Below, piece by piece: positions 39,872 to 48,257 of a stretch of 64,000 bases of DNA. Made by a program: the position numbers and the translations under genes. The notes beneath the pieces were generated by a model. It was not told where the DNA came from and made no database searches. It saw nothing but the letters and a program-made list of their open reading frames with translations. Every line of letters starts with the position of its first letter. The first letter of the stretch is position 1. This DNA is from Streptomyces vinaceus (GTDB taxonomy: Bacteria > Actinomycetota > Actinomycetes > Streptomycetales > Streptomycetaceae), in contig NZ_CP023692.1 in the NCBI RefSeq assembly GCF_008704935.1, forward strand, positions 4,555,001 to 4,619,000. Direction: 5' to 3'.

Positions 39872-40319
39872 CGCCGTCAGCGGTCCCTTCTGCGCGGTGC
39901 GCGGTGCGTGCGCCCGGCAGGGGTACGACGGGGCACGGCCGCCCCATCAACCCCCCACCCGGCACGGCGCGTCGTCCGGTCAGGTCTGCCCGGAACGCGG
40001 GCTCCCGTCCCGGCCGTTCCGTACGGGTGCATCCTCGCACCTGTCACCGACAACACGCCCGGCACCCGGCAATAAATGATCTTGAATGATCACGCCGTGC
40101 GCGTGTCGCGTTCGCGCCCGGGCGTGCGCCCCGGCCGAAAAGTGGAGCACGGCCGGGGAAAATCGCCCCCGGCATACCCCTCAAACCTCACCCTTCGTAC
40201 AAATGTGCGGCAACCAACCTCCGGCACCCCGCGTCTTCCCCGACGACACCCCCTAGAGTGGGCCGGAAAAAGAAGCACGAAAACGAACCACAGCAGGACG
40301 ACAGCAGGGAGCGCGAGAC
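39872..40319. other. Divergent promoter region between FHA-ATPase gene and pkaA
   Basis: 448 nt without a convincing gene. It includes an unusually A+T-rich spot with the direct repeat AATGATC at 40075-40081 and 40085-40091, spaced one helical turn. A -10-like TAGAGT at 40254-40259 would give pkaA a leader of about 53 nt. Short frames across it lack codon bias. Confidence 0.55.
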
Positions 40320-42092
40320 GTGCGGCCAGTCGGCAGCAAGTACCTGCTCGAGGAGCCGCTCGGACGCGGCGCCACGGGCACCGTCTGGCGTGCCCGCCAG
40401 CGGGAGACCGCCGGCGCGGAGGCGGCAGTCGCCGGGCAGCCCGGTGAGACCGTGGCCATCAAGGTCCTCAAGGAGGAGCTGGCCCAGGACGCGGACATCG
40501 TCATGCGCTTCCTGCGCGAGCGCTCGGTCCTGCTGCGCCTGACGCACCCGAACATCGTGCGCACCCGCGACCTCGTCGTCGAGGGCGACCTGCTCGCCCT
40601 GGTCATGGACCTGATCGACGGCCCGGACCTGCACAAGTACATCCGGCAGAACGGCCCCTTCACGCCGGTCGCCGCGAGCCTGCTGACCGCCCAGATCGCG
40701 GACGCGCTCGCCGCCAGCCACGCCGACGGCGTGGTCCACCGCGACCTGAAGCCCGCCAACGTCCTGCTCGACGAGCGCGGCGGCCAGATGAAGCCGATGC
40801 TCACCGACTTCGGCATCGCCCGCCTCGCCGACTCCCCGGGTCTGACGCGCACGCACGAGTTCGTCGGCACCCCCGCGTACGTGGCCCCGGAGTCCGCCGA
40901 GGGCCGTCCGCAGACCTCCGCCGTCGACATCTACGGCGCCGGCATCCTGCTCTACGAACTGGTCACCGGGCGCCCGCCGTTCGCCGGCGGCACCGCCCTC
41001 GAAGTCCTCCACCGCCACCTCAGCGAGGACCCGCAGCGGCCGCCGAACGTGCCCGAGCCGCTCTGGATCGTCATCGAGCGCTGCCTGCGCAAGGAGCCGA
41101 ACGAGCGCCCCAGCGCCGAGAACCTGGCCCGCGGGCTGCGCGTGGTCGCCTCCGGCATCGGCGTGCACAGCGCCCCCTCCGAGGTGGAGGCCGCCCTCGG
41201 CGTCGGCGCGCTGCTCGCGCCCGACCCCTCGCCGGCGCCGGTCCCGCAGACTCCGGGCGTCGGCGCCGCCGACCCGACCCAGGTGCTGCCCGGCCGCGTC
41301 GGCGCCGCCTCGCCGATGGGCGCGTACGACCCGAACGGCATGACCAGCGTGCTCCCGCCGGTCGGCGCGGCCGACGCCACCTCCGTGCTGCCCAGCACGG
41401 GCGGCCCCGGCGGCCCGGGCGCGGACCCGACCTCGGTCATGCCCCCGGTGCAGCAGCCGGACCAGCCGCACCCCTGGCAGTCCCAGATGCGGGCCGCGCG
41501 CGACCGCAACGAGCAGACGCAGATGCAGTACCTCGACCCGAGCGAGGACCCGCTGCGCCGGCGCCCGCAGCGGCAGGCGCCCCCGCCGCCGCAGCAGCGC
41601 CCCCAGCAGCCGCCGCAGTACCGCCAGGGCCCGCCGCCCCAGCAGTACCAGCAGCAGCCGCCGCAGTACCAGCAGCCCCCGCAGCAGCCGTACTACCAGC
41701 AGCAGCCGCCGCCTCAGCAGTACCAGCAGCCGCAGCAGGCTCCGTACCAGCAGCAGCCCCAGCGGCAGCCTCAGCGGCAGGCGCCCCCGCAGCAGCAGCC
41801 CCCGCAGGCCCCGCCGCAGCGCGCGCCCCGGGAGCCGCGCGAGCCGCGCCCGCGCAGCGCCAACCCGATCAAGATCCCCGGCCTGGGCTGCCTCAAGGGC
41901 TGCCTGGTCATGATCCTGCTGTTCGTGGTGGCGGGCTGGCTGGTCTGGGAGCTCACCCCGCTCCAGGAGTGGGTCGGCACCGGCAAGGGCTGGTGGGACC
42001 AGCTGTGGACCTGGGGTTCCGACATCGTGGACTGGGTCACCGCGCTCGGCGACTCCACGGGCAGCGGCGGCTCGGGCGCCGGCGCGCCCTGA
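40320..42092 (+). CDS. pkaA: Membrane-anchored Ser/Thr protein kinase PkaA
   Basis: 590 aa from GTG 40320 with GGGAG upstream. The Hanks-type kinase domain covers about 8-270: LGRGATGTVW glycine loop, VAIKVLK catalytic Lys, catalytic HRD at 140-142 in VHRDLKPANVLL, DFG in LTDFGIARL, and EFVGTPAYVAPE activation segment. A Pro/Gln-rich linker (about 400-510, many QQPPQYQQ repeats) leads to one membrane segment near 525-545 (CLVMILLFVVAGWLVW). No PASTA repeats are present. It is in tandem with pkaB, as in S. coelicolor. The FHA-ATPase upstream may be a substrate or reader. Confidence 0.93.
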   Translation: MRPVGSKYLLEEPLGRGATGTVWRARQRETAGAEAAVAGQPGETVAIKVLKEELAQDADIVMRFLRERSVLLRLTHPNIVRTRDLVVEGDLLALVMDLIDGPDLHKYIRQNGPFTPVAASLLTAQIADALAASHADGVVHRDLKPANVLLDERGGQMKPMLTDFGIARLADSPGLTRTHEFVGTPAYVAPESAEGRPQTSAVDIYGAGILLYELVTGRPPFAGGTALEVLHRHLSEDPQRPPNVPEPLWIVIERCLRKEPNERPSAENLARGLRVVASGIGVHSAPSEVEAALGVGALLAPDPSPAPVPQTPGVGAADPTQVLPGRVGAASPMGAYDPNGMTSVLPPVGAADATSVLPSTGGPGGPGADPTSVMPPVQQPDQPHPWQSQMRAARDRNEQTQMQYLDPSEDPLRRRPQRQAPPPPQQRPQQPPQYRQGPPPQQYQQQPPQYQQPPQQPYYQQQPPPQQYQQPQQAPYQQQPQRQPQRQAPPQQQPPQAPPQRAPREPREPRPRSANPIKIPGLGCLKGCLVMILLFVVAGWLVWELTPLQEWVGTGKGWWDQLWTWGSDIVDWVTALGDSTGSGGSGAGAP

Positions 42093-42241
42093 ACCGGGCG
42101 CCCGTAGCGCCGGGTTGTTGATTTGTCGACTTCCGGGACGTGATTTCGCCCCCAGAAGTGAAGGTCGCCGTGTTCCGGGGCGTTCAACCCCCATCCGGCC
42201 GCGTAGCTTTGGTGCGTACGCCAGCCGCTGAGGGAGCAGTC

Positions 42242-43507
42242 GTGGCACGGAAGATCGGCAGCCGGTACACCGCGCACCAGATCCTGGGGCGCGGCAGCGC
42301 GGGCACGGTGTGGCTGGGCGAGGGGCCGGACGGGCCCGTCGCCGTCAAACTGCTGCGCGAGGACCTCGCCTCCGACCAGGAACTGGTCGGACGCTTCGTC
42401 CAGGAGCGCAGCGCGCTGCTCGGCCTGGACCATCCGCACGTGGTGTCCGTCCGCGACCTCGTCGTGGACGGCAACGACCTCGCCCTGGTCATGGACCTCG
42501 TACGCGGTACGGACCTGCGCACGCGCCTCGACCGGGAGCGCCGGCTCGCCCCCGAGGCGGCCGTGGCGATCGTCGCGGACGTCGCGGACGCGCTGGCGGC
42601 GGCCCACGCGGCGGGGGTCGTGCACCGGGACGTGAAGCCCGAGAACGTCCTGCTGGACATGCAGGGGCCGCTGGGGCCCGGCGGTTCGCATCCGGCACTG
42701 CTGACCGACTTCGGCGTGGCCAAGCTGATCGATTCACCGCGCCGGGCGCCCTCCGGGGCGCCGGGAACGCGGGCCTCCGCACCCACGACGCGGATCATCG
42801 GCACGCCGGACTACCTGGCTCCGGAGATCGTGGAGGGTCTGCCGCCGCGGGCGGCGGTGGACATATACGCGCTCGCGACGGTGCTGTACGAGCTGCTGGC
42901 GGGCTTCACCCCGTTCGGCGGGGGCCACCCGGGCGCGGTCCTGCGCCGGCACGTCACGGAAACGGTGGTTCCGCTCCCCGGCATCCCGGACGAGCTGTGG
43001 CAGCTGATGGTGCAGTGCCTGGCGAAGGCGCCGGCCTCCCGCCTGCGCGCCTCGGAGCTCTCGCTGCGCCTGCGGGACCTGCTCCCCCTCCTGGCCGGGA
43101 TGCCGCCGCTGGACGTGGACGAGCCGGACGAACCGGAGCCGGACCCCTCGTCGGCGGAGCCCGCCGCGGAGGCCGAGTCGACCACGCCCCGGCGGCGGGG
43201 CGTGGTCCCGCTGGTGCCGGGCTCCGCGACCGACTCGAACAGGGACACGCACACCTCGATGCGGGTACCGGGACCGGACGAGCTGGCCGGGGGCGCGCTC
43301 GGCACGGCCCGCGTGCCGCGCCCCGCGGGCGGCCACCGCCCGGGCTCGGCCCGCCACCGCGCGGAGACGGCCCGCAAGCGGCGCCTGGCGCTGACGGCGG
43401 GGGCCGTGGCGCTGGCCGCGGCGCTCGGCGTGGGCGCGTGGCTGGCCGCCTCCGGCGACGAGCCCCCGCCGCAGGACACCAAGCACTCCACCCCGGCCAG
43501 GCCGTAG
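42242..43507 (+). CDS. pkaB: Membrane-anchored Ser/Thr protein kinase PkaB
   Basis: 421 aa from GTG 42242 with GAGGGAG 6 nt upstream; longer frames lie upstream of it. Kinase domain about 1-270: LGRGSAGTVWLG, VAVKLLRED, VVHRDVKPENVLL, LTDFGVAKL and RIIGTPDYLAPEIVEG. A charged linker (EPDEPEPDPSS and similar) is followed by a membrane segment near residues 380-398 (LTAGAVALAAALGVGAWLAA) and a short outer tail. Like PkaA it lacks PASTA domains. The 149-nt gap from pkaA includes a -10-like TAGCTT, so it may have its own promoter. Confidence 0.93.
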   Translation: MARKIGSRYTAHQILGRGSAGTVWLGEGPDGPVAVKLLREDLASDQELVGRFVQERSALLGLDHPHVVSVRDLVVDGNDLALVMDLVRGTDLRTRLDRERRLAPEAAVAIVADVADALAAAHAAGVVHRDVKPENVLLDMQGPLGPGGSHPALLTDFGVAKLIDSPRRAPSGAPGTRASAPTTRIIGTPDYLAPEIVEGLPPRAAVDIYALATVLYELLAGFTPFGGGHPGAVLRRHVTETVVPLPGIPDELWQLMVQCLAKAPASRLRASELSLRLRDLLPLLAGMPPLDVDEPDEPEPDPSSAEPAAEAESTTPRRRGVVPLVPGSATDSNRDTHTSMRVPGPDELAGGALGTARVPRPAGGHRPGSARHRAETARKRRLALTAGAVALAAALGVGAWLAASGDEPPPQDTKHSTPARP

Positions 43508-43515
43508 CCGTAGCC

Positions 43516-43545
43516 GGGTGCGGGGGAGAGGCCCCCCCCGCACCC
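43516..43545. terminator. Bidirectional terminator between pkaB and the oxygenase gene
   Basis: The 11-bp perfect stem GGGTGCGGGGG/CCCCCGCACCC lies around an 8-nt loop, between the stops of convergent genes. Confidence 0.85.
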
Positions 43546-43560
43546 CGGGTCCGGGCGGCG

Positions 43561-44592
43561 CTACGCCTCCACGAGCTCCGGGTGCCAGCGGCGGGCCACC
43601 GCCGGGTGGGCCCGGGTCCAGCCCTTCAGCTCGTTGCGGCCGTACTGCGCGTGCAGCGGGTTCGAGGCGTCGTGCGCGACTCCCGGCGCCGACCGCAGGT
43701 ACTCGCCCGGCACCGTCTCGATCACCGCGTCCAGCCGCGGGTTGTAGAAGAACGGCACCGAGTAGCGCTCCACCGCGCCCGGCGGGCTGATCACCCGGTG
43801 GTCCGTGGCCACCAGGTACCCCTCCGTCGCGATCTCCAGCAGCTCGCCCAGGTTGACCACGAAGGCCCCCGGCAGCGGCGGGATGTCCAGGAACCCGTCC
43901 CCCTGCCGTACCTGGAGCCCGCCCACGCCGTCCTGCAGCAGCAGGGTCAGGAACCCGTAGTCCTTGTGCGCCCCGACCCCCTGGCCGGCGCCCGACGGGG
44001 CCGATCCGGGGTAGCGGATCAGCTTCGTGTGCAGGTGCGGCCGGTCCGCGAACGCCGCGTCGAAGAAGTCGGACGGGGCCCCGATCGAGGTCAGCAGCTC
44101 CCGCAGCAGCCGGTGGGCCACCGCCGCCAGCCGCGCCTGCCACTCCAGCACCACCGGCCGCAAGTCCGGCAGGGCCTGCGGCCACTGGTTGGGGCCCTCC
44201 AGCCACAGGAACGCCGGGTCGTCCGGGCCCAGGACCGGCGCCGGCCGCTCGGCGCCGACGTCGAGCTGGTCGCGCCAGTCGGAGGCGCCGCCGGTCAGCT
44301 CGTGGCCGATGCGGGTGTAGCCGCGGAAGTGCGGCGAGTTCAGATTGCTCACCGCGAGCCGGTCGGCCTCCGGCAGGGCGAAGAAAGCCCTGGTCAGCTC
44401 CAGGATGCGGGCCGTCTCGGCCTCGGTGATCCCGTGCCCGGTGAGGTACAGGAAGCCGGTGTCCCGGGCCACGGCGTGCAGCTTCTTCAGGAAGTCGGCC
44501 CGCTGGGCCGGGTCGTCGGCCTGGGACAGGTCGATGACGGGAAGCGCCGGAGCTGCGGAATCGGCGGGAAGATCGGTGTGCGCGGACGGCAT
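43561..44592 (-). CDS. Isopenicillin N synthase-family 2-oxoglutarate/Fe(II) oxygenase
   Basis: 343 aa. The N-terminal DIOX_N region opens PVIDLSQADDPAQRADFLKK and includes RDTGFLYLTGHGI. The jelly-roll core has the iron ligands H and D in GAHKDYGFLTLL (about 207-218), the distal His in YLVATDHRVISPPG and the Arg-x-Ser co-substrate motif in ERYSVPFFYNP. Ring or bond chemistry and substrate are unknown; plain sequence does not make it a beta-lactam enzyme. It stands alone downstream of a 29-codon leader peptide gene (44725-44814), suggesting attenuation-type control. Confidence 0.9.
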   Translation of the reverse strand: MPSAHTDLPADSAAPALPVIDLSQADDPAQRADFLKKLHAVARDTGFLYLTGHGITEAETARILELTRAFFALPEADRLAVSNLNSPHFRGYTRIGHELTGGASDWRDQLDVGAERPAPVLGPDDPAFLWLEGPNQWPQALPDLRPVVLEWQARLAAVAHRLLRELLTSIGAPSDFFDAAFADRPHLHTKLIRYPGSAPSGAGQGVGAHKDYGFLTLLLQDGVGGLQVRQGDGFLDIPPLPGAFVVNLGELLEIATEGYLVATDHRVISPPGAVERYSVPFFYNPRLDAVIETVPGEYLRSAPGVAHDASNPLHAQYGRNELKGWTRAHPAVARRWHPELVEA

Positions 44593-44617
44593 GACGGCTC
44601 CGTTTCGGATGTCACGG

Positions 44618-44706
44618 GGTCCTGTTCCCCAGAGGTGTCGGGGCAGCGGATGGGGAGGGCCGCCGGCAGGGATGGCGCCGGAGCCGCTTGGGCCGCGTAC
44701 AGGACC
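44618..44706 (-). promoter_or_regulatory. Possible long-range RNA stem between leader peptide and oxygenase
   Basis: The 8-nt arms GGTCCTGT (44618-44625) and ACAGGACC (44699-44706) are perfect complements enclosing 73 nt that can fold further. The structure lies after the leader peptide stop and before the oxygenase start, where an attenuator would be expected. No T-run is visible, so a Rho- or translation-based mechanism would be needed. Confidence 0.35.
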
Positions 44707-44724
44707 AAGTCGGATCGGGGTGGA

Positions 44725-44814
44725 TCAGGCTTGGGGATGGTCCGGCGGCAGACAGCTCGTCGTCGTGACACGCATGTGGTCCACATGGCGGCGCTTGACG
44801 AGGAGCAGAGTCAT
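44725..44814 (-). CDS. Putative leader peptide, RRHVD type (29 aa)
   Basis: ATG 44814 opens a 29-codon frame with MTLLLVKRRHVDHMRV near its start and TTTSCLPPDHPQA at its end, stop TGA 44727-44725. The K-R-R-H-V-D core, the basic residue about four positions later and the single late Cys are the hallmarks of small actinobacterial leader peptides I know from upstream of sulfur and cysteine metabolism genes. Only the oxygenase gene follows (132 nt downstream), so that is the probable target. Cys-tRNA or sulfur status is the natural guess for the signal, but not shown. Confidence 0.72.
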   Translation of the reverse strand: MTLLLVKRRHVDHMRVTTTSCLPPDHPQA

Positions 44815-44905
44815 ACCGGCAGCGTACGCCCGTTCCTCCGTTCATCAGAACGGGTGAACCGGCCTGCCCGGACGGCGCCGCCCGCGGACCGGCTACGCTG
44901 GACCC

Positions 44906-46015
44906 GTGGCAGTCGTCGATGTTTCCGAAGAGCTGAAGTCCCTCTCCTCGACCATGGGGTCGATCGAGGCCGTCCTGGACCTCGACAAGCTGAGGGCAGA
45001 AATCGCCGTGCTTGAGGAGCAGGCCGCCGCGCCGTCCCTGTGGGACGACCCGGAGGCCGCTCAGAAGATCACGAGCAAGCTGTCGCACCTCCAGGCGGAG
45101 GTCCGCAAGACCGAGACCCTGCGCGGTCGCATCGACGACCTCGCGGTGCTGTTCGACCTCGCCCAGGAGATGGACGACGCGGACACCCTCGCGGAGGCGG
45201 AGACCGAGCTGGTCTCCGTGCGCAAGGCGCTGGACGAGATGGAGGTCCGCACCCTGCTCTCCGGCGAGTACGCCGAGCGCGAGGCGCTGGTCAACATCCG
45301 CGCCGAGGCCGGAGGCGTGGACGCCTCCGACTTCGCCGAGCGCCTGCAGCGCATGTACCTGCGCTGGGCCGAGCGCCACGGCTACCCCACCGAGATCTAC
45401 GAGACCTCGTACGCGGAAGAGGCCGGCATCAAGTCGACCACCTTCGTCGTCAAGGCCCCGTACGCCTACGGCACCCTCTCGGTCGAGCAGGGCACCCACC
45501 GCCTCGTGCGCATCTCGCCCTTCGACAACCAGGGCCGCCGTCAGACGTCCTTCGCGGGCGTCGAGGTGCTGCCGGTCGTCGAGACCAGCGACCACGTGGA
45601 GATCGACGAGACCGAGCTGCGCGTCGACGTGTACCGCGCCTCCGGCCCCGGCGGCCAGGGCGTCAACACGACCGACTCGGCGGTGCGCATCACGCACCTC
45701 CCGACCGGCATCGTCGTCTCCTGCCAGAACGAGCGCTCGCAGATCCAGAACAAGGCCAGCGCCATGAACGTGCTCCAGGCCAAGCTGCTGGAGCGGCGCC
45801 GCCAGGAGGAGCAGGCCAAGATGGACGCCCTCAAGGACGGCGGCAGCTCCTGGGGCAACCAGATGCGCTCCTACGTCCTGCACCCGTACCAGATGGTCAA
45901 GGACCTGCGGACGGAGTTCGAGGTCGGCAACCCGCAGGCGGTGCTCGACGGCGAGATCGACGGCTTCCTGGAGGCCGGCATCCGCTGGCGCAAGCAGCAG
46001 GAGCAGACCGCGTAA
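44906..46015 (+). CDS. prfB: Peptide chain release factor 2
   Basis: 369 aa. The GGQ peptidyl-hydrolysis motif is in SGPGGQGVNTTDSAV and the stop-codon-reading SPF tripeptide in RISPFDNQGRRQTSF, so it recognises UGA/UAA. The frame is continuous, without the in-frame UGA and +1 frameshift site of E. coli prfB. GTG 44906 lies 6 nt after TACGCT (44894-44899), so the mRNA is probably leaderless. It precedes ftsEX-smpB-ssrA, a conserved actinobacterial order. Confidence 0.97.
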   Translation: MAVVDVSEELKSLSSTMGSIEAVLDLDKLRAEIAVLEEQAAAPSLWDDPEAAQKITSKLSHLQAEVRKTETLRGRIDDLAVLFDLAQEMDDADTLAEAETELVSVRKALDEMEVRTLLSGEYAEREALVNIRAEAGGVDASDFAERLQRMYLRWAERHGYPTEIYETSYAEEAGIKSTTFVVKAPYAYGTLSVEQGTHRLVRISPFDNQGRRQTSFAGVEVLPVVETSDHVEIDETELRVDVYRASGPGGQGVNTTDSAVRITHLPTGIVVSCQNERSQIQNKASAMNVLQAKLLERRRQEEQAKMDALKDGGSSWGNQMRSYVLHPYQMVKDLRTEFEVGNPQAVLDGEIDGFLEAGIRWRKQQEQTA

Positions 46016-46030
46016 CGGCGACGGACGTAC

Positions 46031-46067
46031 GGAAGGGCCCGGACACCTCAGGTGTCCGGGCCCTTCC
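46031..46067. terminator. Bidirectional terminator after prfB
   Basis: The 17-bp perfect stem GGAAGGGCCCGGACACC/GGTGTCCGGGCCCTTCC has a 3-nt loop, between prfB and the convergent zinc-ribbon gene. Confidence 0.93.
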
Positions 46068-46092
46068 CGCGTCTGATGTCCGTCTCCGCCGT

Positions 46093-46287
46093 CTACGCCG
46101 TCTGCTGGGCCAGGAGGGCCAGAGCCGCCACGAGGACCACCAGGAGCACGATGAGCGCCAGGGGGTTCAGACCGCCGAAGGGGCCTTCCTGCTGCTGGAG
46201 GCGCTCCCGGTTCGCCCGGCACACCGGGCAGCGGCCCTGGCTGACGGGCGCGGCGCAGTTCGCGCACACGAGCCGGTCATACGTCAT
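46093..46287 (-). CDS. Small zinc-ribbon membrane protein
   Basis: 64 aa from ATG 46287 with AGGAGGAGAGCGC upstream. Two Cys pairs, CANC and CPVC (residues 8-11 and 20-23), make a zinc ribbon. A charged linker with LQQQEGPFGG precedes one C-terminal membrane segment (LALIVLLVVLVAALALLA). It is conserved between prfB and ftsE in Streptomyces as I recall, with no known role. Its position opposite ftsEX is the only hint of cell-envelope function. Confidence 0.82.
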   Translation of the reverse strand: MTYDRLVCANCAAPVSQGRCPVCRANRERLQQQEGPFGGLNPLALIVLLVVLVAALALLAQQTA

Positions 46288-46311
46288 GCGCTCTCCTCCT
46301 CTCGTCCCCTG

Positions 46312-46337
46312 GAACAACGAACAACGTGAACAACGTC
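46312..46337. repeat. Triple GAACAACG-like direct repeat upstream of the zinc-ribbon gene
   Basis: GAACAACG occurs three times in 26 bp, 25-50 nt upstream of the minus-strand start at 46287. It may be a protein-binding site or slippage; nothing further is known. Confidence 0.5.
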
Positions 46338-46550
46338 TGAAGGAACGACCGCGTTCCCCTACCACTGTGCCAGCTCCGGCGACATTCGGCGCGGCCCGTC
46401 CGGGCAATCACGGACCATCCCGTGACGATCCCCGCCCGGACCAGGGGATATATCGGGCAACTCCGGACGCCGGGCCCCCACCTCCCGCCCGTTCGCGTAT
46501 GGTCACGCACACCGACTCCGCACACCTACTCCGGCGACCGTGGTGCACCC

Positions 46551-47240
46551 GTGATCCGATTCGACAACGTCTCCAAGTCCTACCCGAAGCAGAACCGCCC
46601 CGCACTCAGAGATGTCTCCCTGGAGATCGCGAAGGGCGAGTTCGTCTTCCTGGTCGGCTCCTCCGGCTCCGGCAAGTCCACCTTCCTGCGGCTGGTGCTG
46701 CGCGAGGAACGGGCGAGCCACGGCCAGGTCCACGTCCTGGGCAAGGACCTCGCCAAGCTCTCCAACTGGAAGGTCCCGCAGATGCGGCGCCAGCTGGGGA
46801 CCGTGTTCCAGGACTTCCGCCTGCTCCCCAACAAGACGGTGGCCGAGAACGTCGCCTTCGCCCAGGAGGTCATCGGCAAGCCGAGGGGCGAGATCCGCAA
46901 GGCCGTCCCGCAGGTCCTGGAGCTCGTGGGCCTCGGCGGCAAGGAGGACCGCATGCCCGGCGAGCTCTCCGGCGGTGAGCAGCAGCGCGTGGCCATCGCC
47001 CGCGCCTTCGTCAACCGCCCGGCCCTCCTCATCGCGGACGAGCCCACCGGCAACCTCGACCCGCAGACCTCGGTCGGCATCATGAAGCTGCTGGACCGGA
47101 TCAACCGGACCGGCACCACCGTGATCATGGCCACGCACGACCAGCAGATCGTGGACCAGATGCGCAAGCGCGTCATCGAACTCGAACAGGGCCGACTCGT
47201 GCGCGACCAGTCGCGCGGCGTCTACGGCTACCAGCACTGA
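46551..47240 (+). CDS. ftsE: Cell division ABC-type ATPase FtsE
   Basis: 229 aa from GTG 46551, which reproduces the family start VIRFDNVSKSYPKQNRPALR. Walker A is GSSGSGKST (about 37-45), the signature is LSGGEQQRVAIARAF, Walker B is LLIADEPTGNLDP and the switch His is in MATHDQQIV. FtsE binds FtsX and drives conformational control of peptidoglycan hydrolases. No clear Shine-Dalgarno precedes the start. A -10-like TATGGT (46498-46503) is upstream. ftsX follows by 17 nt. Confidence 0.96.
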   Translation: MIRFDNVSKSYPKQNRPALRDVSLEIAKGEFVFLVGSSGSGKSTFLRLVLREERASHGQVHVLGKDLAKLSNWKVPQMRRQLGTVFQDFRLLPNKTVAENVAFAQEVIGKPRGEIRKAVPQVLELVGLGGKEDRMPGELSGGEQQRVAIARAFVNRPALLIADEPTGNLDPQTSVGIMKLLDRINRTGTTVIMATHDQQIVDQMRKRVIELEQGRLVRDQSRGVYGYQH

Positions 47241-47257
47241 AAGGCCCTTAGGACGTC

Positions 47258-48190
47258 ATGCGCGCCCAGTTCGTCATGTCGGAGATCGGCGTCGGTCTCC
47301 GCCGCAATCTCACCATGACCTTCGCGGTCATCATCTCCGTGGCCCTGTCGCTGGCCCTGTTCGGCGGCTCCCTGCTCATGCGCGACCAGGTGAGCAAGAT
47401 GAAGGGCTACTGGTACGACAAGGTCAACGTCTCGATCTACCTCTGCAACAAGAGCGACGCGGAGGAGAACGGCGAGAGCGGGAGCAAGGCCTGCGCCAAG
47501 GGCGCGGTCACCCCCGATCAGAAGCAGCAGATCGAGACCGACCTGAAGAAGATGGAGCTCGTCGAGACCGTCCACTACGAGTCCTCCGACGAGGCCTACA
47601 AGCACTACAAGGAGCGCTTCGGGCACACCGCGCTCGCCTCGGTGGTCACCCCGGACCAGATGCCCGAATCCTTCCGGGTGAAGCTGAAGCAGCCCGAGAA
47701 GTACCAGGTCATCACGACCGCCTTCGCCGGCCGCGACGGCGTCCAGTCGGTGGAGGACCAGCACCAGGAGCTGGACAATCTCTTCACGATGCTCGGCTAC
47801 CTCAACCTGGCCGCCCTCGGCATCATGCTCATCATGCTGATCGTGGCCCTGCTGCTGATCGTCAACACCGTGCGCGTCTCCGCCTTCAGCCGCAGGCGCG
47901 AGACGGGGATCATGCGGCTCGTGGGCGCCTCCAGCTTCTACATCCAGGTCCCGTTCATCATGGAGGCCGCCTTCGCGGGCCTCGTCGGCGGCGTGTTCGC
48001 CTGCGTGATGCTCGGCGCCGGCCAGTACTTCGTCATCGACCACGGCGCCTCGCTGCGCACGAAGATGGAGCTGATCAACTTCATCGGCTGGGACTCCGTG
48101 TTGACGAAGCTGCCGTTGGTGCTGGTCATCGGGGTGCTGATGCCCTCCCTGGCCGCCTTCATCGCATTGCGCAAGTACCTGAAGGTGTGA
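47258..48190 (+). CDS. ftsX: Cell division protein FtsX
   Basis: 310 aa. Four membrane segments: one after MRAQFVMSEIGVGLRRNL and three in the C-terminal third. A large extracytoplasmic domain lies between the first two (about 45-180) and holds two Cys (CNKSDAEENGESGSKAC), which may form a disulfide or flexible loop. The conserved coupling motif RRRETGIMRLVGAS is near 215-228. FtsX relays FtsE ATP hydrolysis to outer peptidoglycan hydrolases. Confidence 0.96.
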   Translation: MRAQFVMSEIGVGLRRNLTMTFAVIISVALSLALFGGSLLMRDQVSKMKGYWYDKVNVSIYLCNKSDAEENGESGSKACAKGAVTPDQKQQIETDLKKMELVETVHYESSDEAYKHYKERFGHTALASVVTPDQMPESFRVKLKQPEKYQVITTAFAGRDGVQSVEDQHQELDNLFTMLGYLNLAALGIMLIMLIVALLLIVNTVRVSAFSRRRETGIMRLVGASSFYIQVPFIMEAAFAGLVGGVFACVMLGAGQYFVIDHGASLRTKMELINFIGWDSVLTKLPLVLVIGVLMPSLAAFIALRKYLKV

Positions 48191-48257
48191 CAAGCGCCCC
48201 GTGTGAGGTCCGTCCAACCCGCCGTGCCCCCACGGGCCTTGTCCTAGACTCGGCGCC

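Noticed and set aside
36189..40079. Very long plus-strand frames (over 1000 codons) opposite the FHA-FtsK gene
   Set aside because: These are antisense shadows of a high-G+C gene: compositionally simple (Gly/Ala/Arg/Pro/Ser), no motif or ribosome-binding site, and the minus-strand frame has clear domains.
41560..41820. Repetitive CAGCAG/CCGCAG tract as a possible CRISPR or satellite repeat
   Set aside because: It is in frame in pkaA and encodes a Pro/Gln-rich linker between kinase and membrane segment. Units are irregular and there are no spacers.
43561..44592. Beta-lactam biosynthesis gene (true isopenicillin N synthase)
   Set aside because: Only the general family fold and metal ligands are visible, and no ACV synthetase or cephamycin genes are nearby.
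44906..45020. Programmed +1 frameshift in prfB
   Set aside because: The RF2 frame is continuous, with no early in-frame UGA, so the E. coli-type autoregulatory frameshift is absent.
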